Assembly: GCA_030599405.1 (NCBI GenBank)
Contig: JAUVOB010000076.1
Coordinates: 1 to 6,821, forward strand
Direction: 5' to 3'
Origin: Chloroflexota bacterium
GTDB lineage: Bacteria > Chloroflexota > Anaerolineae > Promineifilales > Promineifilaceae
DNA length: 6,821 nucleotides
In this document: positions 1 through 6,658 of the stretch, one piece after another
Numbering within the stretch: position 1 is the first letter of the stretch
Layout of the letters: the number at the start of each line of letters is the position of its first letter
Translations under genes and position numbers: made by a program
Notes under the pieces: generated by a model
Databases searched by the model: none
Told to the model about the DNA's origin: nothing
What the model saw: only the letters and a program-made list of their open reading frames with translations

Positions 1-1620
1 CTGGCCGCTCTTTTCGACGTCGCAACAGTGGTCATGATCTTTTTCCTTGGCCGCCGGCTATTTGGGCCTGCGGCCGGGCTTTTATCAGCAGCATTCCTGG
101 CACTGAATGTCATGCACATTCAACTGTCGCATTTCTTCGCTGCGGATCCCTTTCTCACTTTTTTCGTCGTATCCGCTGTGACATTTATGGTTCTCTCGCT
201 AAAGCGAAGCCAAAGTCAACGCCGGCGCCTTGTTTTCTTGTTACTGGCTTCGATTATTGTTGGGCTGGCGGTAGGTTCTAAATTCAGCGCCGTTCTTCTG
301 CTGCTTCCACTGTCATTAACCGTGCTGGTCAATGAAGATCGTTCCCGTAAAGCACGCCTCATTTTGCTATTTGCGGTTTTCATCATTGCCTTACTAGCCT
401 TTGCCGTTACCAATCCTTTCGCCATATTAGATTGGACCTGTGATGTCGATTCACCAGCTATTGGTCTCGGTCCGCTAGAAATCCCTCTACCTGATTTAAG
501 CTCTTGCTACATCGAGAACCTGGTTCTCCAGGGAACGATGGTTAGAGGTACCAGAGATGTTCCGTTTGCTCGACAATATTTGGGCACTAATGCGTACCTG
601 TATTTCGTCGAAATGCAGATGCGCTGGGGAATGGGATATATCCTCGGCCTGGCCGCATTTATCGGATTTGGATGGGCGGTCTGGCGTGTTATCAAGGTGT
701 TATATGAGTGGTGGAAGAGCAGAGAAAGGCCACTGACGCTAAGTACGCTGAATGAAACACTAGAGAACTCGTCAGAACTTAGCATTGGCCCGTATGTCGT
801 TACGCGGGGTGAGCTGGTCGTCCTCGCTTGGACGGTACCATTCTTCATAACGACGGGGGCTCTCATGGTAAAGTTTATGCGTTACCTGGAGCCACTCACG
901 CCCTTCTTAATGCTGTATGCTGCTGCCATGCTTCTTAGCCTGCCCTGGCGAAGATTGCGGAGAGTTATCATCGGTTTAGTCTTAATTGCGGCTGGGGTTC
1001 GGGCTGTCAGTTTCGTGAATATGTACAATCAGCCTCATCCATGGACAGTTGCATCGAGCTGGATATACGAGAATATCGAACCAGAATCTTCAATTCTTAA
1101 TGAGGTCTGGGATGATCCATTGCCCGATTCTCTCGAACTGGATGGTGAGATGCGTCTACGAGGTGAATTTGGCGCCAACTTAGTTAATTGGCTCTCAGGG
1201 GTAAGAGAACTGGATAGCAAGCAAAAAATTGAGGAAAATCTAGCTCTCGTTGCCGGTGCCGACTTTGTAATACTCTCTTCCAATCGGAATTATGGCGTGA
1301 TTCCACGTCTAGACGATCTTTATCCTGTTTCTTCTCAGTACTATCACCTGTTATTCGACGGTCGCCTGGGATTTGAGGTAGCTTATGTGGGGACAAGAAC
1401 TCCAAATCTGTTTGGCTTCTCGTACAAGCCGGAGACCTTTTCGTGGCCTGGAACCGTTACGCCAAAGCCAGTAGAAGATTATTTCGACGACCTCCCGGGA
1501 TTGGTTGGCGGTAGATTTGACGAAAGCTTCACTGTTTACGACCAACCACTGGTGATCATATTAAAAAACACTGGGAGGCTTTCGGCTGAGGAGATGGCCG
1601 AATTGTTCGAGTATTCATGA
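1..1620 (+). CDS. PMT/ArnT-like (GT-C fold) membrane glycosyltransferase, 5'-truncated by the window edge
   Basis: The frame is open from base 1 with no start, so the gene begins upstream; 539 codons are present, ending in TGA at 1618-1620. The visible part has several hydrophobic membrane segments up to about residue 340 (counting from base 1). It then has a roughly 200-residue, mostly soluble C-terminal domain. Family-type motifs include LGRRLFG (16-22), HFFAADPFLTFF (44-55), NPFAILDW (138-145), a GT..Y..WGMG stretch (195-212) and MRYLEPLTPF (293-302). These resemble phospholipid-carrier-dependent glycosyltransferases, which move a sugar from a polyprenyl-phosphate donor on the outer face of the membrane. 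The first extracytoplasmic loop, where the catalytic acidic residues normally sit, is mostly outside the window, so activity cannot be judged. Acceptor and sugar are unknown. Two cysteines (147, 169) lie in a loop just after NPFAILDW. The gene is followed after 19 nt by another membrane protein gene on the same strand, suggesting an operon. The family call is fairly sure; the specific function is not. Confidence 0.85.
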   Translation: MAALFDVATVVMIFFLGRRLFGPAAGLLSAAFLALNVMHIQLSHFFAADPFLTFFVVSAVTFMVLSLKRSQSQRRRLVFLLLASIIVGLAVGSKFSAVLLLLPLSLTVLVNEDRSRKARLILLFAVFIIALLAFAVTNPFAILDWTCDVDSPAIGLGPLEIPLPDLSSCYIENLVLQGTMVRGTRDVPFARQYLGTNAYLYFVEMQMRWGMGYILGLAAFIGFGWAVWRVIKVLYEWWKSRERPLTLSTLNETLENSSELSIGPYVVTRGELVVLAWTVPFFITTGALMVKFMRYLEPLTPFLMLYAAAMLLSLPWRRLRRVIIGLVLIAAGVRAVSFVNMYNQPHPWTVASSWIYENIEPESSILNEVWDDPLPDSLELDGEMRLRGEFGANLVNWLSGVRELDSKQKIEENLALVAGADFVILSSNRNYGVIPRLDDLYPVSSQYYHLLFDGRLGFEVAYVGTRTPNLFGFSYKPETFSWPGTVTPKPVEDYFDDLPGLVGGRFDESFTVYDQPLVIILKNTGRLSAEEMAELFEYS

Positions 1621-1639
1621 TGCAAATAATCTGCTAACG

Positions 1640-3244
1640 ATGAGTGTTACGAATTCAACCTCCAAACTAAGCGAAAGCAGCCTCGCTTCGCGGCGCTATA
1701 TTTACTTCACGGTATTCATAGCCGGAATGTCGACCCTTGCAGTTGAATTTACGACGAGCCGCATGCTGCAGACGGTTTACGGGACATCAAATATCGTCTG
1801 GGCTAATGTGATTGGTTTGGTTTTGTTGTTCCTGACACTGGGATACTTTTTGGGAGGGTGGCTTGCCGATAAATACCCTGACGTAAGATTATTCTATCTC
1901 CTGGTCACGGCAGCCGGATTCTTCAGCGTCTTCTTCCTTCTGCTGACCAGTATCATCCTCCGTTCTGCTGCATCCGCGATGGCGGCCGTTAACATCGGCG
2001 CTATCCTGAGTTCACTGATAGGAGTTTTACTAACTCTGGCCCTTCCTGTGACGCTCCTTGGTTGTATCTCGCCATTCGCGATCAGATTGGCGGTGGAGGA
2101 TGTTAACCAGGCAGGCCGTGTAAGCGGTCGCATATATGCCGTATCAACTCTCGGAAGCTTACTGGGTACCTACCTGCCGGTGCTCATCGTTATTCCACTG
2201 GCGGGATCGCGGGCAACGGCCGTGGTTTTTGGCGCTATTCTGCTCTGTGTTGGCCTGGTTGGCTTATGGCAGAACAAGGTCAAAGGACGTGGAGTGGTGC
2301 TTGGCCTATCCCTATTGCTTATCCCCTTCGGTGTCGTTGGAACTCAAGGCGGGATAAAGGATCATCCAGACCAGATCTACGAGACGGAGTCATCCTACAA
2401 CTATATACAAGTTATCCGGCAGGGTGACTGCAATTACCTCCTGCTAAACGAAGGCCAGGCATATCACTCCTTCTTTTGCGATGATGGTCGTGTTCCGCGC
2501 ATCTCCGTTTGGAGCGTGATGCTGGCTGCGCCGTTCTTCAACCAGATGGTAGAAAAGTCTCCACTAGAGAATATGGCAGTAATAGGTTTAGCCGCTGGAA
2601 CGATACCAAAACAATTCACAGAAGTGTTCGGCCCGATTCCGATCGACGGTATTGAACTGGATCCAGCAATTGTGGAGGTCGGCCGGGAATATTTTTCCCT
2701 GACAGAACCGAACATCGATATCATTGTTGGCGACGGACGCTACGAATTGAATCAGTTACAGAAGCGGTATGATCTGATAACCTTGGATGCCTACAAAGTT
2801 CCGTACATTCCCTGGCACTTGACGACGACGGATTTCTTCCAGGAGGTGAAAGAACACCTAAATGATGATGGTGTTCTTGCCGTAAATGTCGGTCGCGCTC
2901 CGAATGATCGTCGACTAGTGGAAGCCGTTACCGCGACGTTACTAACGGTTTTTCCGTCAGTTCATACGATTGACGTTCCTGGTTCATTGAACAGCGTACT
3001 CGTAGCGACCGTCAAGCCGACCGAAAGCGGCAACTTAGCAGCGAATCTTGAACATTTGGACGGTGATCTGCATCCCTTGCTCCTTCGATCGATGACTGAG
3101 GTTGACCAGGGGCTTGTCTCTAGCGTGGCGGGAGATGTCGTCTTCACCGATCAGCGTGCGCCAGTTGAGATTATCGTGGATACTCTCGTGATTCGTTATT
3201 TACTTGACGAAGGAGCATCCGGACTGACGGGACTTGGAGGTTGA
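1640..3244 (+). CDS. Fused MFS/spermidine-synthase-like membrane protein
   Basis: This 534-residue protein has an N-terminal membrane half with about seven hydrophobic helices (roughly residues 20-235). Its soluble C-terminal half (about 245-520) has the spermidine-synthase/SAM-methyltransferase-like Rossmann fold. Fold motifs seen are VIGLAAGT (314-321, nucleotide-loop position), IDGIELDP (335-342), VGDGR (363-367), LDAYKVPYIPWHL (382-394) and TDQRAPVE (503-510). True spermidine synthases carry a second acidic residue in the D-x-[ST]-D motif after the D of 'LD'; here the run is D-A-Y-K. Polyamine aminopropyl transfer is therefore doubtful, and the real substrate is unknown. The ATG at 1640 fits the expected N-terminus (polar tail, then helix 1). 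No clear Shine-Dalgarno sequence precedes it, so translation may depend on coupling to the gene 19 nt upstream. The next gene begins about 1 nt after its TGA. The architecture is confident; the biochemical role is unassigned. Confidence 0.9.
   Translation: MSVTNSTSKLSESSLASRRYIYFTVFIAGMSTLAVEFTTSRMLQTVYGTSNIVWANVIGLVLLFLTLGYFLGGWLADKYPDVRLFYLLVTAAGFFSVFFLLLTSIILRSAASAMAAVNIGAILSSLIGVLLTLALPVTLLGCISPFAIRLAVEDVNQAGRVSGRIYAVSTLGSLLGTYLPVLIVIPLAGSRATAVVFGAILLCVGLVGLWQNKVKGRGVVLGLSLLLIPFGVVGTQGGIKDHPDQIYETESSYNYIQVIRQGDCNYLLLNEGQAYHSFFCDDGRVPRISVWSVMLAAPFFNQMVEKSPLENMAVIGLAAGTIPKQFTEVFGPIPIDGIELDPAIVEVGREYFSLTEPNIDIIVGDGRYELNQLQKRYDLITLDAYKVPYIPWHLTTTDFFQEVKEHLNDDGVLAVNVGRAPNDRRLVEAVTATLLTVFPSVHTIDVPGSLNSVLVATVKPTESGNLAANLEHLDGDLHPLLLRSMTEVDQGLVSSVAGDVVFTDQRAPVEIIVDTLVIRYLLDEGASGLTGLGG
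3236..3240 (+). promoter_or_regulatory. Ribosome binding site GGAGG that decides the start of the DUF1461 gene
   Basis: A perfect GGAGG core lies within the last codons of the preceding gene, 5 nt before a TTG codon at 3246. An in-frame TTG at 3234 lies before and overlapping this site, so it cannot use it. The spacing therefore favours initiation at 3246, 1 nt after the upstream TGA (3242-3244). Confidence 0.7.
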
Positions 3245-3245
3245 T

Positions 3246-3980
3246 TTGACCAGTAGCGAGAAGAAAACGAAAAAACGACAGAGCGTGACAGTTGTTCGAT
3301 GGTTTTTGATAATTGCGACACCGATACTTCTCACGCTCTGGTCAGTTCGTTTACTCATAACATGGAACGCACCAAGCTTTCCATCTCTGGAATACAGCCG
3401 TATTGAGTCCGACAGATACGGTTTCTCAGATGAGGATCGGATAGAGTACGCCGAAGCGACGCTCGACTATCTTCGTCAAAGTGAGCCGGCTGATGAGGTG
3501 ATCTTTCTGCTAGAGGATCTTCGTTTATCGGATTCCAACCAGTCCTTATACAATCAACGAGAAATCGGCCATATGCTGGATGTGAAGAATCTGGTAGATC
3601 TTTTTAATCAGATACTTCAAGTCGTTGGGATCTTCGCGCTAGCAGGAGTTATCTACCTTCTTGCCCGGCCTGAGACCCGGATTGAGGCTTATAGAGCGAT
3701 CATGTATGGGGGCATACTCACCACGGTGATTTTGTTTGTAATGGTCGTTCTCATACTCATATCCTGGAGCTTTGTCTTCGTCCAGTTCCACGAATTGCTG
3801 TTTCCGCCTGATACGTGGACATTCGCAATGAGCGATTCATTGATCCGGCTTTTTCCCGAACAATTCTGGTTTGATTTTGGAGTTCTCTGGGCGGTCGGCA
3901 TACTAATCCAGGGCATCATCCTCGCCCTGGTTGGTTACCTGCTGCAAAGAAGAAAGCCCTCGAAGGAGCTAGCGACCTAA
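3246..3980 (+). CDS. DUF1461 / TIGR01906-family integral membrane protein
   Basis: From the TTG at 3246 this encodes 244 residues. A short basic N-terminus (SEKKTKKRQ) is followed by four predicted membrane helices, at about 17-40, 120-139, 152-175 and 209-233. An extracytoplasmic loop of about 75 residues separates helices 1 and 2. Motifs matching what I recall of the DUF1461 (TIGR01906) family are YSRIESDRYGFSDEDR (50-65), HMLDVKNL (109-116), FHELLFPPDTW (181-191) and LIRLFPEQFW (199-208). The family has no firmly established biochemical function that I know of. The start was chosen from the GGAGG 5 nt upstream; an alternative TTG at 3234 would add four residues. It is the last gene of the plus-strand membrane-protein cluster, and its final 12 bp overlap the end of the convergent peptidase gene. 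Family assignment rests on motif recognition without a profile search. Confidence 0.85.
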   Translation: MTSSEKKTKKRQSVTVVRWFLIIATPILLTLWSVRLLITWNAPSFPSLEYSRIESDRYGFSDEDRIEYAEATLDYLRQSEPADEVIFLLEDLRLSDSNQSLYNQREIGHMLDVKNLVDLFNQILQVVGIFALAGVIYLLARPETRIEAYRAIMYGGILTTVILFVMVVLILISWSFVFVQFHELLFPPDTWTFAMSDSLIRLFPEQFWFDFGVLWAVGILIQGIILALVGYLLQRRKPSKELAT

Positions 3981-5072
3981 TTCGATGTCGACGAAGCTGG
4001 TCCGATATGGGTATACCCAGAAGGTGATCTTAGCCCTATTTCCCTCCGCTCCCGCTGAAAGTTCATAGAAACCTGCGTCTACATCGTCGAAGGTGAAATT
4101 CTCCTGGAACACCTCATCCGGATTTATGCCCTTCGAAGCGTATGTTGTAGTGGCCCGATAGGGTGACGGGGCATCGAGGCGACGTAACGTCAAAGGAACC
4201 TCATCGGCCAGGCCTCCGTCGGGCCAGGTGACAGTCCCCGTTACGACTCCTCGATCGGGGAAGGGATAAAGCCAAAGAAGCGGATTCCGCGTTGACTGAT
4301 AGTCGTTATTTCCAACCCTTACTTCGAAATGCAGGTGTGCTCCATCGGCTACACCTGACGAGCCGGACAGGGCAATTACATCCTGGGCATTAACTGCCTG
4401 GCCTTCCTCGACCAGAGGCTCGGAGAGATGACCATAAAGCGTATAGACGGGCTGTCCGTTAAGCAAAAAGTCATGTTCAATCACCACGACATTCCCATAG
4501 AAGTCTGGCGCATCACCAAGGATTATTGAGCCATCATTTCCGGCGATCCTGACGATCCCATTCGCGACTGCCAATACTTCTGTGTTGGCGGGAACATTGA
4601 ACTCTACTCCATGATGGGGCCGTAAAGTACCACCCCGAGTTGTCCCGTATGGATAGGCCTTGTCAGTCCAGTTCGTCGAGCCCTGGGGAACTGGACGGGA
4701 AAACCATAGGTGCTCCCCGGTCGCAGACTCTGGTGAAGGGGGCGGCGTGAACGTTGGCATTGGTTTCAGGGCCATTGTCGGCTCGGCCGTCTCGACTTGC
4801 GGCTGCGTATCAGGGGGATTGACAGTTGGCGCAAGTAAATCTGATTGTGTAACCACTAACGAAGGCTCAAGTGGTTTTGCAGTTACCTCAGGAAGGACAA
4901 AGGTCTTCTGTTCATTCGGGCTGGCCACCGTGACTATCACGGGTGGTGGAAATACCGTATTGGCGTCAACAGTTTCCGGGCCATCATAAGATGAGCTATC
5001 CGCGACCTCGAGTGCTTTTGGTGTTGCCTCGCTACCACACGCGGGTAGAGAAATAACCAACAAAAGGAGCAC
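3969..5072 (-). CDS. M23 (LytM-type) metallopeptidase lipoprotein with C-terminal beta-sandwich domain
   Basis: Coordinates use the first conventional start (GTG, 5072), giving 367 residues. Numbering from there: a hydrophobic segment ends in a lipobox LPAC with Cys12, so export and lipid anchoring are likely. A Pro/Thr-rich, low-complexity linker spans about 13-119. The M23 domain covers about 143-270 and shows HHGVEF (153-158), YGHLS (213-217) and HLHFEV (246-251), the zinc and catalytic motifs of LytM endopeptidases that cut peptidoglycan cross-bridges. The usual Asp of HxGxD is Glu157 here. The last 90 residues (GTVTWPDGG to the end) look like a carboxypeptidase-regulatory-type beta-sandwich, perhaps for binding. 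The GTG start gives an unusually short, uncharged signal peptide. The frame stays open to about 5165 and encodes basic residues (RLSRQ) just before the hydrophobic run, so the real start is probably a rare codon such as CTG at 5108 or CTG/ATT near 5150. It lies directly behind the FTCD gene on the same strand. Confidence 0.9.
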   Translation of the reverse strand: MLLLLVISLPACGSEATPKALEVADSSSYDGPETVDANTVFPPPVIVTVASPNEQKTFVLPEVTAKPLEPSLVVTQSDLLAPTVNPPDTQPQVETAEPTMALKPMPTFTPPPSPESATGEHLWFSRPVPQGSTNWTDKAYPYGTTRGGTLRPHHGVEFNVPANTEVLAVANGIVRIAGNDGSIILGDAPDFYGNVVVIEHDFLLNGQPVYTLYGHLSEPLVEEGQAVNAQDVIALSGSSGVADGAHLHFEVRVGNNDYQSTRNPLLWLYPFPDRGVVTGTVTWPDGGLADEVPLTLRRLDAPSPYRATTTYASKGINPDEVFQENFTFDDVDAGFYELSAGAEGNRAKITFWVYPYRTSFVDIELGR

Positions 5073-5146
5073 AAGGAGACCGAAACCGGCTTGCCGCGAA
5101 AGGCGCAGTATTGTTTCAAGCGTCGGATTGGAGCTTTTTCTATGAA

Positions 5147-6658
5147 TCAGAATCCTCCGCGTCCGTCAGCAATAGCCATAATTTCCTTCGACAGTACATC
5201 CACCGACTTTTCGATAATCTCTAACTCATCCAGCCACCGGGTAGCCAGTTCGCGATTCTCTAACGAAGTCGCATTCACCCGAACATTGAGACTGGCTATC
5301 TGAACGGCTGCAAGGGCCATTATCCCGCCGGCAGCGGCATCTGTCAGGGCATTGATGTTGCCAATACGACTGATTTCGCGGGCTAGAGAGGCAACCTCCA
5401 AGCTCCATCGGGCCACGGACAAGGGAACCTCACCCGCCACAACTGTCGCTTTCTCGATGGCCTCTTCCCTTGCTTCCTTCTCAGGAGATTTGTCTCGATA
5501 GGCTTTCATCACCTCATCAAATGCCTCAGAATCAGCCCGCACCGCCTTGGTAAGTTCGTTACGTAGAATGATAGCTCGCCGTACAATTTCAACCGCTTCA
5601 GGCTCGATATCGGCGTATTTCTTACGTCCAATGGTTAGATTGGCGACCATCTGCGTCAAGGCAGCACCCAGCGCGCCAGCTAACGCGGCCGTCGAACCAC
5701 CACCTGGGGTGGGAGATCCATCCGCTGTGGCTTCTAGGAAGGTCCGGGGAGTTATGTCCGCCTCGGTCTCCCTGGCTATTCGAACCTCCAATACCTGATC
5801 TTCATCAAACTCGTCCAGCTGCAAATACCATTGAGCAGCATCCAGTAGAGCATCCTGAGGCGCCAATCCTATCAGTTCCGCATTGGTTATGGAGAGACCG
5901 TAACGGGATGCCTCCTGGCGAACCATTTCCTGAACGCGATGGATGGGGGTCTTGCTAAAGTCCGTCAGATTCATACTCACTTGGGCACGTCCGTCGACTA
6001 GGAATCCCATGGCCTGGACGTGGCGAAGGCCACCACTACTGAATCTAACAGCCTTGGCGATTTTCTTAGCTGCAGACACGTCGTCTGTATTCAAAAAGAT
6101 ATTGTAGGCGACGAGAAACGGCCGCACCCCGATGACTGTAGCGCCCCAAGTTTTAGGTATCGCGGGGCCGAAATCTGGCTTACGATGAGTACTGGTCTCT
6201 ACCTCTTCACGCCACTTCTCATATTCACCCCGGCGTATGTTCGACAAGGAGCGTCTTTCTGGCGCCAATGCTGCTTCACCATAAAGATAGACCGCGACGC
6301 CAAGATCATCACCCACTCGCTTTCCAAGACGATTCGCCAGGGCAATGCAATCTTCAATGGTTACTCCCTTGACCGGTATTAGAGGACAAACATCGGTAGC
6401 GCCGATACGTGGATGCTCCCCTACATGCTCGTCGAGGTTAATCAATCGCGCGGCTTCTGAAATGGCCTGGTAAGCGCCTTCCTCTACCGCATCGGGCTCA
6501 CCGACAAAGGTGATTACGGTTCGATTGTGATCCTCATCGGCACTGACATCTAAGACATAACAACCCGGAACTGCTCGAATGGAATCGGCAATAGCGTTAT
6601 AAACCTCGGGCCGGGATCCTTCGCTGAAATTCGGCACACATTCGACTATTCGCTGCAT
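5147..6658 (-). CDS. Bifunctional glutamate formimidoyltransferase / formimidoyl-THF cyclodeaminase
   Basis: This 503-residue cytoplasmic enzyme carries both activities of animal-type FTCD. The N-terminal half (about 1-295) transfers the formimino group from N-formimino-L-glutamate to tetrahydrofolate. The C-terminal half (about 305-495) releases ammonia to give 5,10-methenyl-THF. Together these are the last steps of one histidine-degradation route. Motifs include CVPNFSEG (7-14), EHPRIGATDVCP (81-92, with His82 at the position of the catalytic His of the mammalian enzyme), VYLYGEAA (123-130), PDFGP (161-165), WGATVIGVR (171-179), and in the cyclodeaminase half SPTPGGGS (315-322). The ATG at 6658 gives the family's standard N-terminus; a GAGG lies 11 nt upstream (6670-6673), a slightly long spacing. 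No hutH, hutU or hutI gene is in the window, so the source of formiminoglutamate is not shown. The peptidase lipoprotein follows with essentially no gap. Both domains look intact, and the assignment is very secure. Confidence 0.96.
   Translation of the reverse strand: MQRIVECVPNFSEGSRPEVYNAIADSIRAVPGCYVLDVSADEDHNRTVITFVGEPDAVEEGAYQAISEAARLINLDEHVGEHPRIGATDVCPLIPVKGVTIEDCIALANRLGKRVGDDLGVAVYLYGEAALAPERRSLSNIRRGEYEKWREEVETSTHRKPDFGPAIPKTWGATVIGVRPFLVAYNIFLNTDDVSAAKKIAKAVRFSSGGLRHVQAMGFLVDGRAQVSMNLTDFSKTPIHRVQEMVRQEASRYGLSITNAELIGLAPQDALLDAAQWYLQLDEFDEDQVLEVRIARETEADITPRTFLEATADGSPTPGGGSTAALAGALGAALTQMVANLTIGRKKYADIEPEAVEIVRRAIILRNELTKAVRADSEAFDEVMKAYRDKSPEKEAREEAIEKATVVAGEVPLSVARWSLEVASLAREISRIGNINALTDAAAGGIMALAAVQIASLNVRVNATSLENRELATRWLDELEIIEKSVDVLSKEIMAIADGRGGF

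Noticed and set aside
1617..1637. Six-codon minicistron (ATG ATG ... TAA) overlapping the glycosyltransferase stop and ending 2 nt before the next gene's ATG
   Set aside because: It has no ribosome binding site and is too short to separate from chance; reinitiation by ribosomes ending at 1620 explains coupling equally well.
4008..4019. Perfect 12-bp palindrome TGGGTATACCCA near the convergent gene ends, considered as a terminator or operator
   Set aside because: It lies inside the lipoprotein coding region (V-Y-P codons), has no T-run, and about 1.7 such 12-bp palindromes are expected by chance in a window this long.
4660..4989. Plus-strand open frame of 109 codons opposite the lipoprotein linker
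   Set aside because: It is antisense to the Pro/Thr-rich linker, and its Gly/Ser/Val-rich translation is what the complement of such codons gives; no independent coding evidence.
4937..5119. Alternative frame from TTG 5119 over the lipoprotein signal peptide, considered as the true start of a frameshifted lipoprotein gene
   Set aside because: It would need an unproven indel, has no Shine-Dalgarno, and the in-frame upstream extension already supplies a good signal peptide n-region.
6020..6382. Plus-strand open frame of 120 codons opposite the formimidoyltransferase domain
   Set aside because: It lies wholly antisense to a strongly conserved enzyme domain and its translation has no recognisable features.
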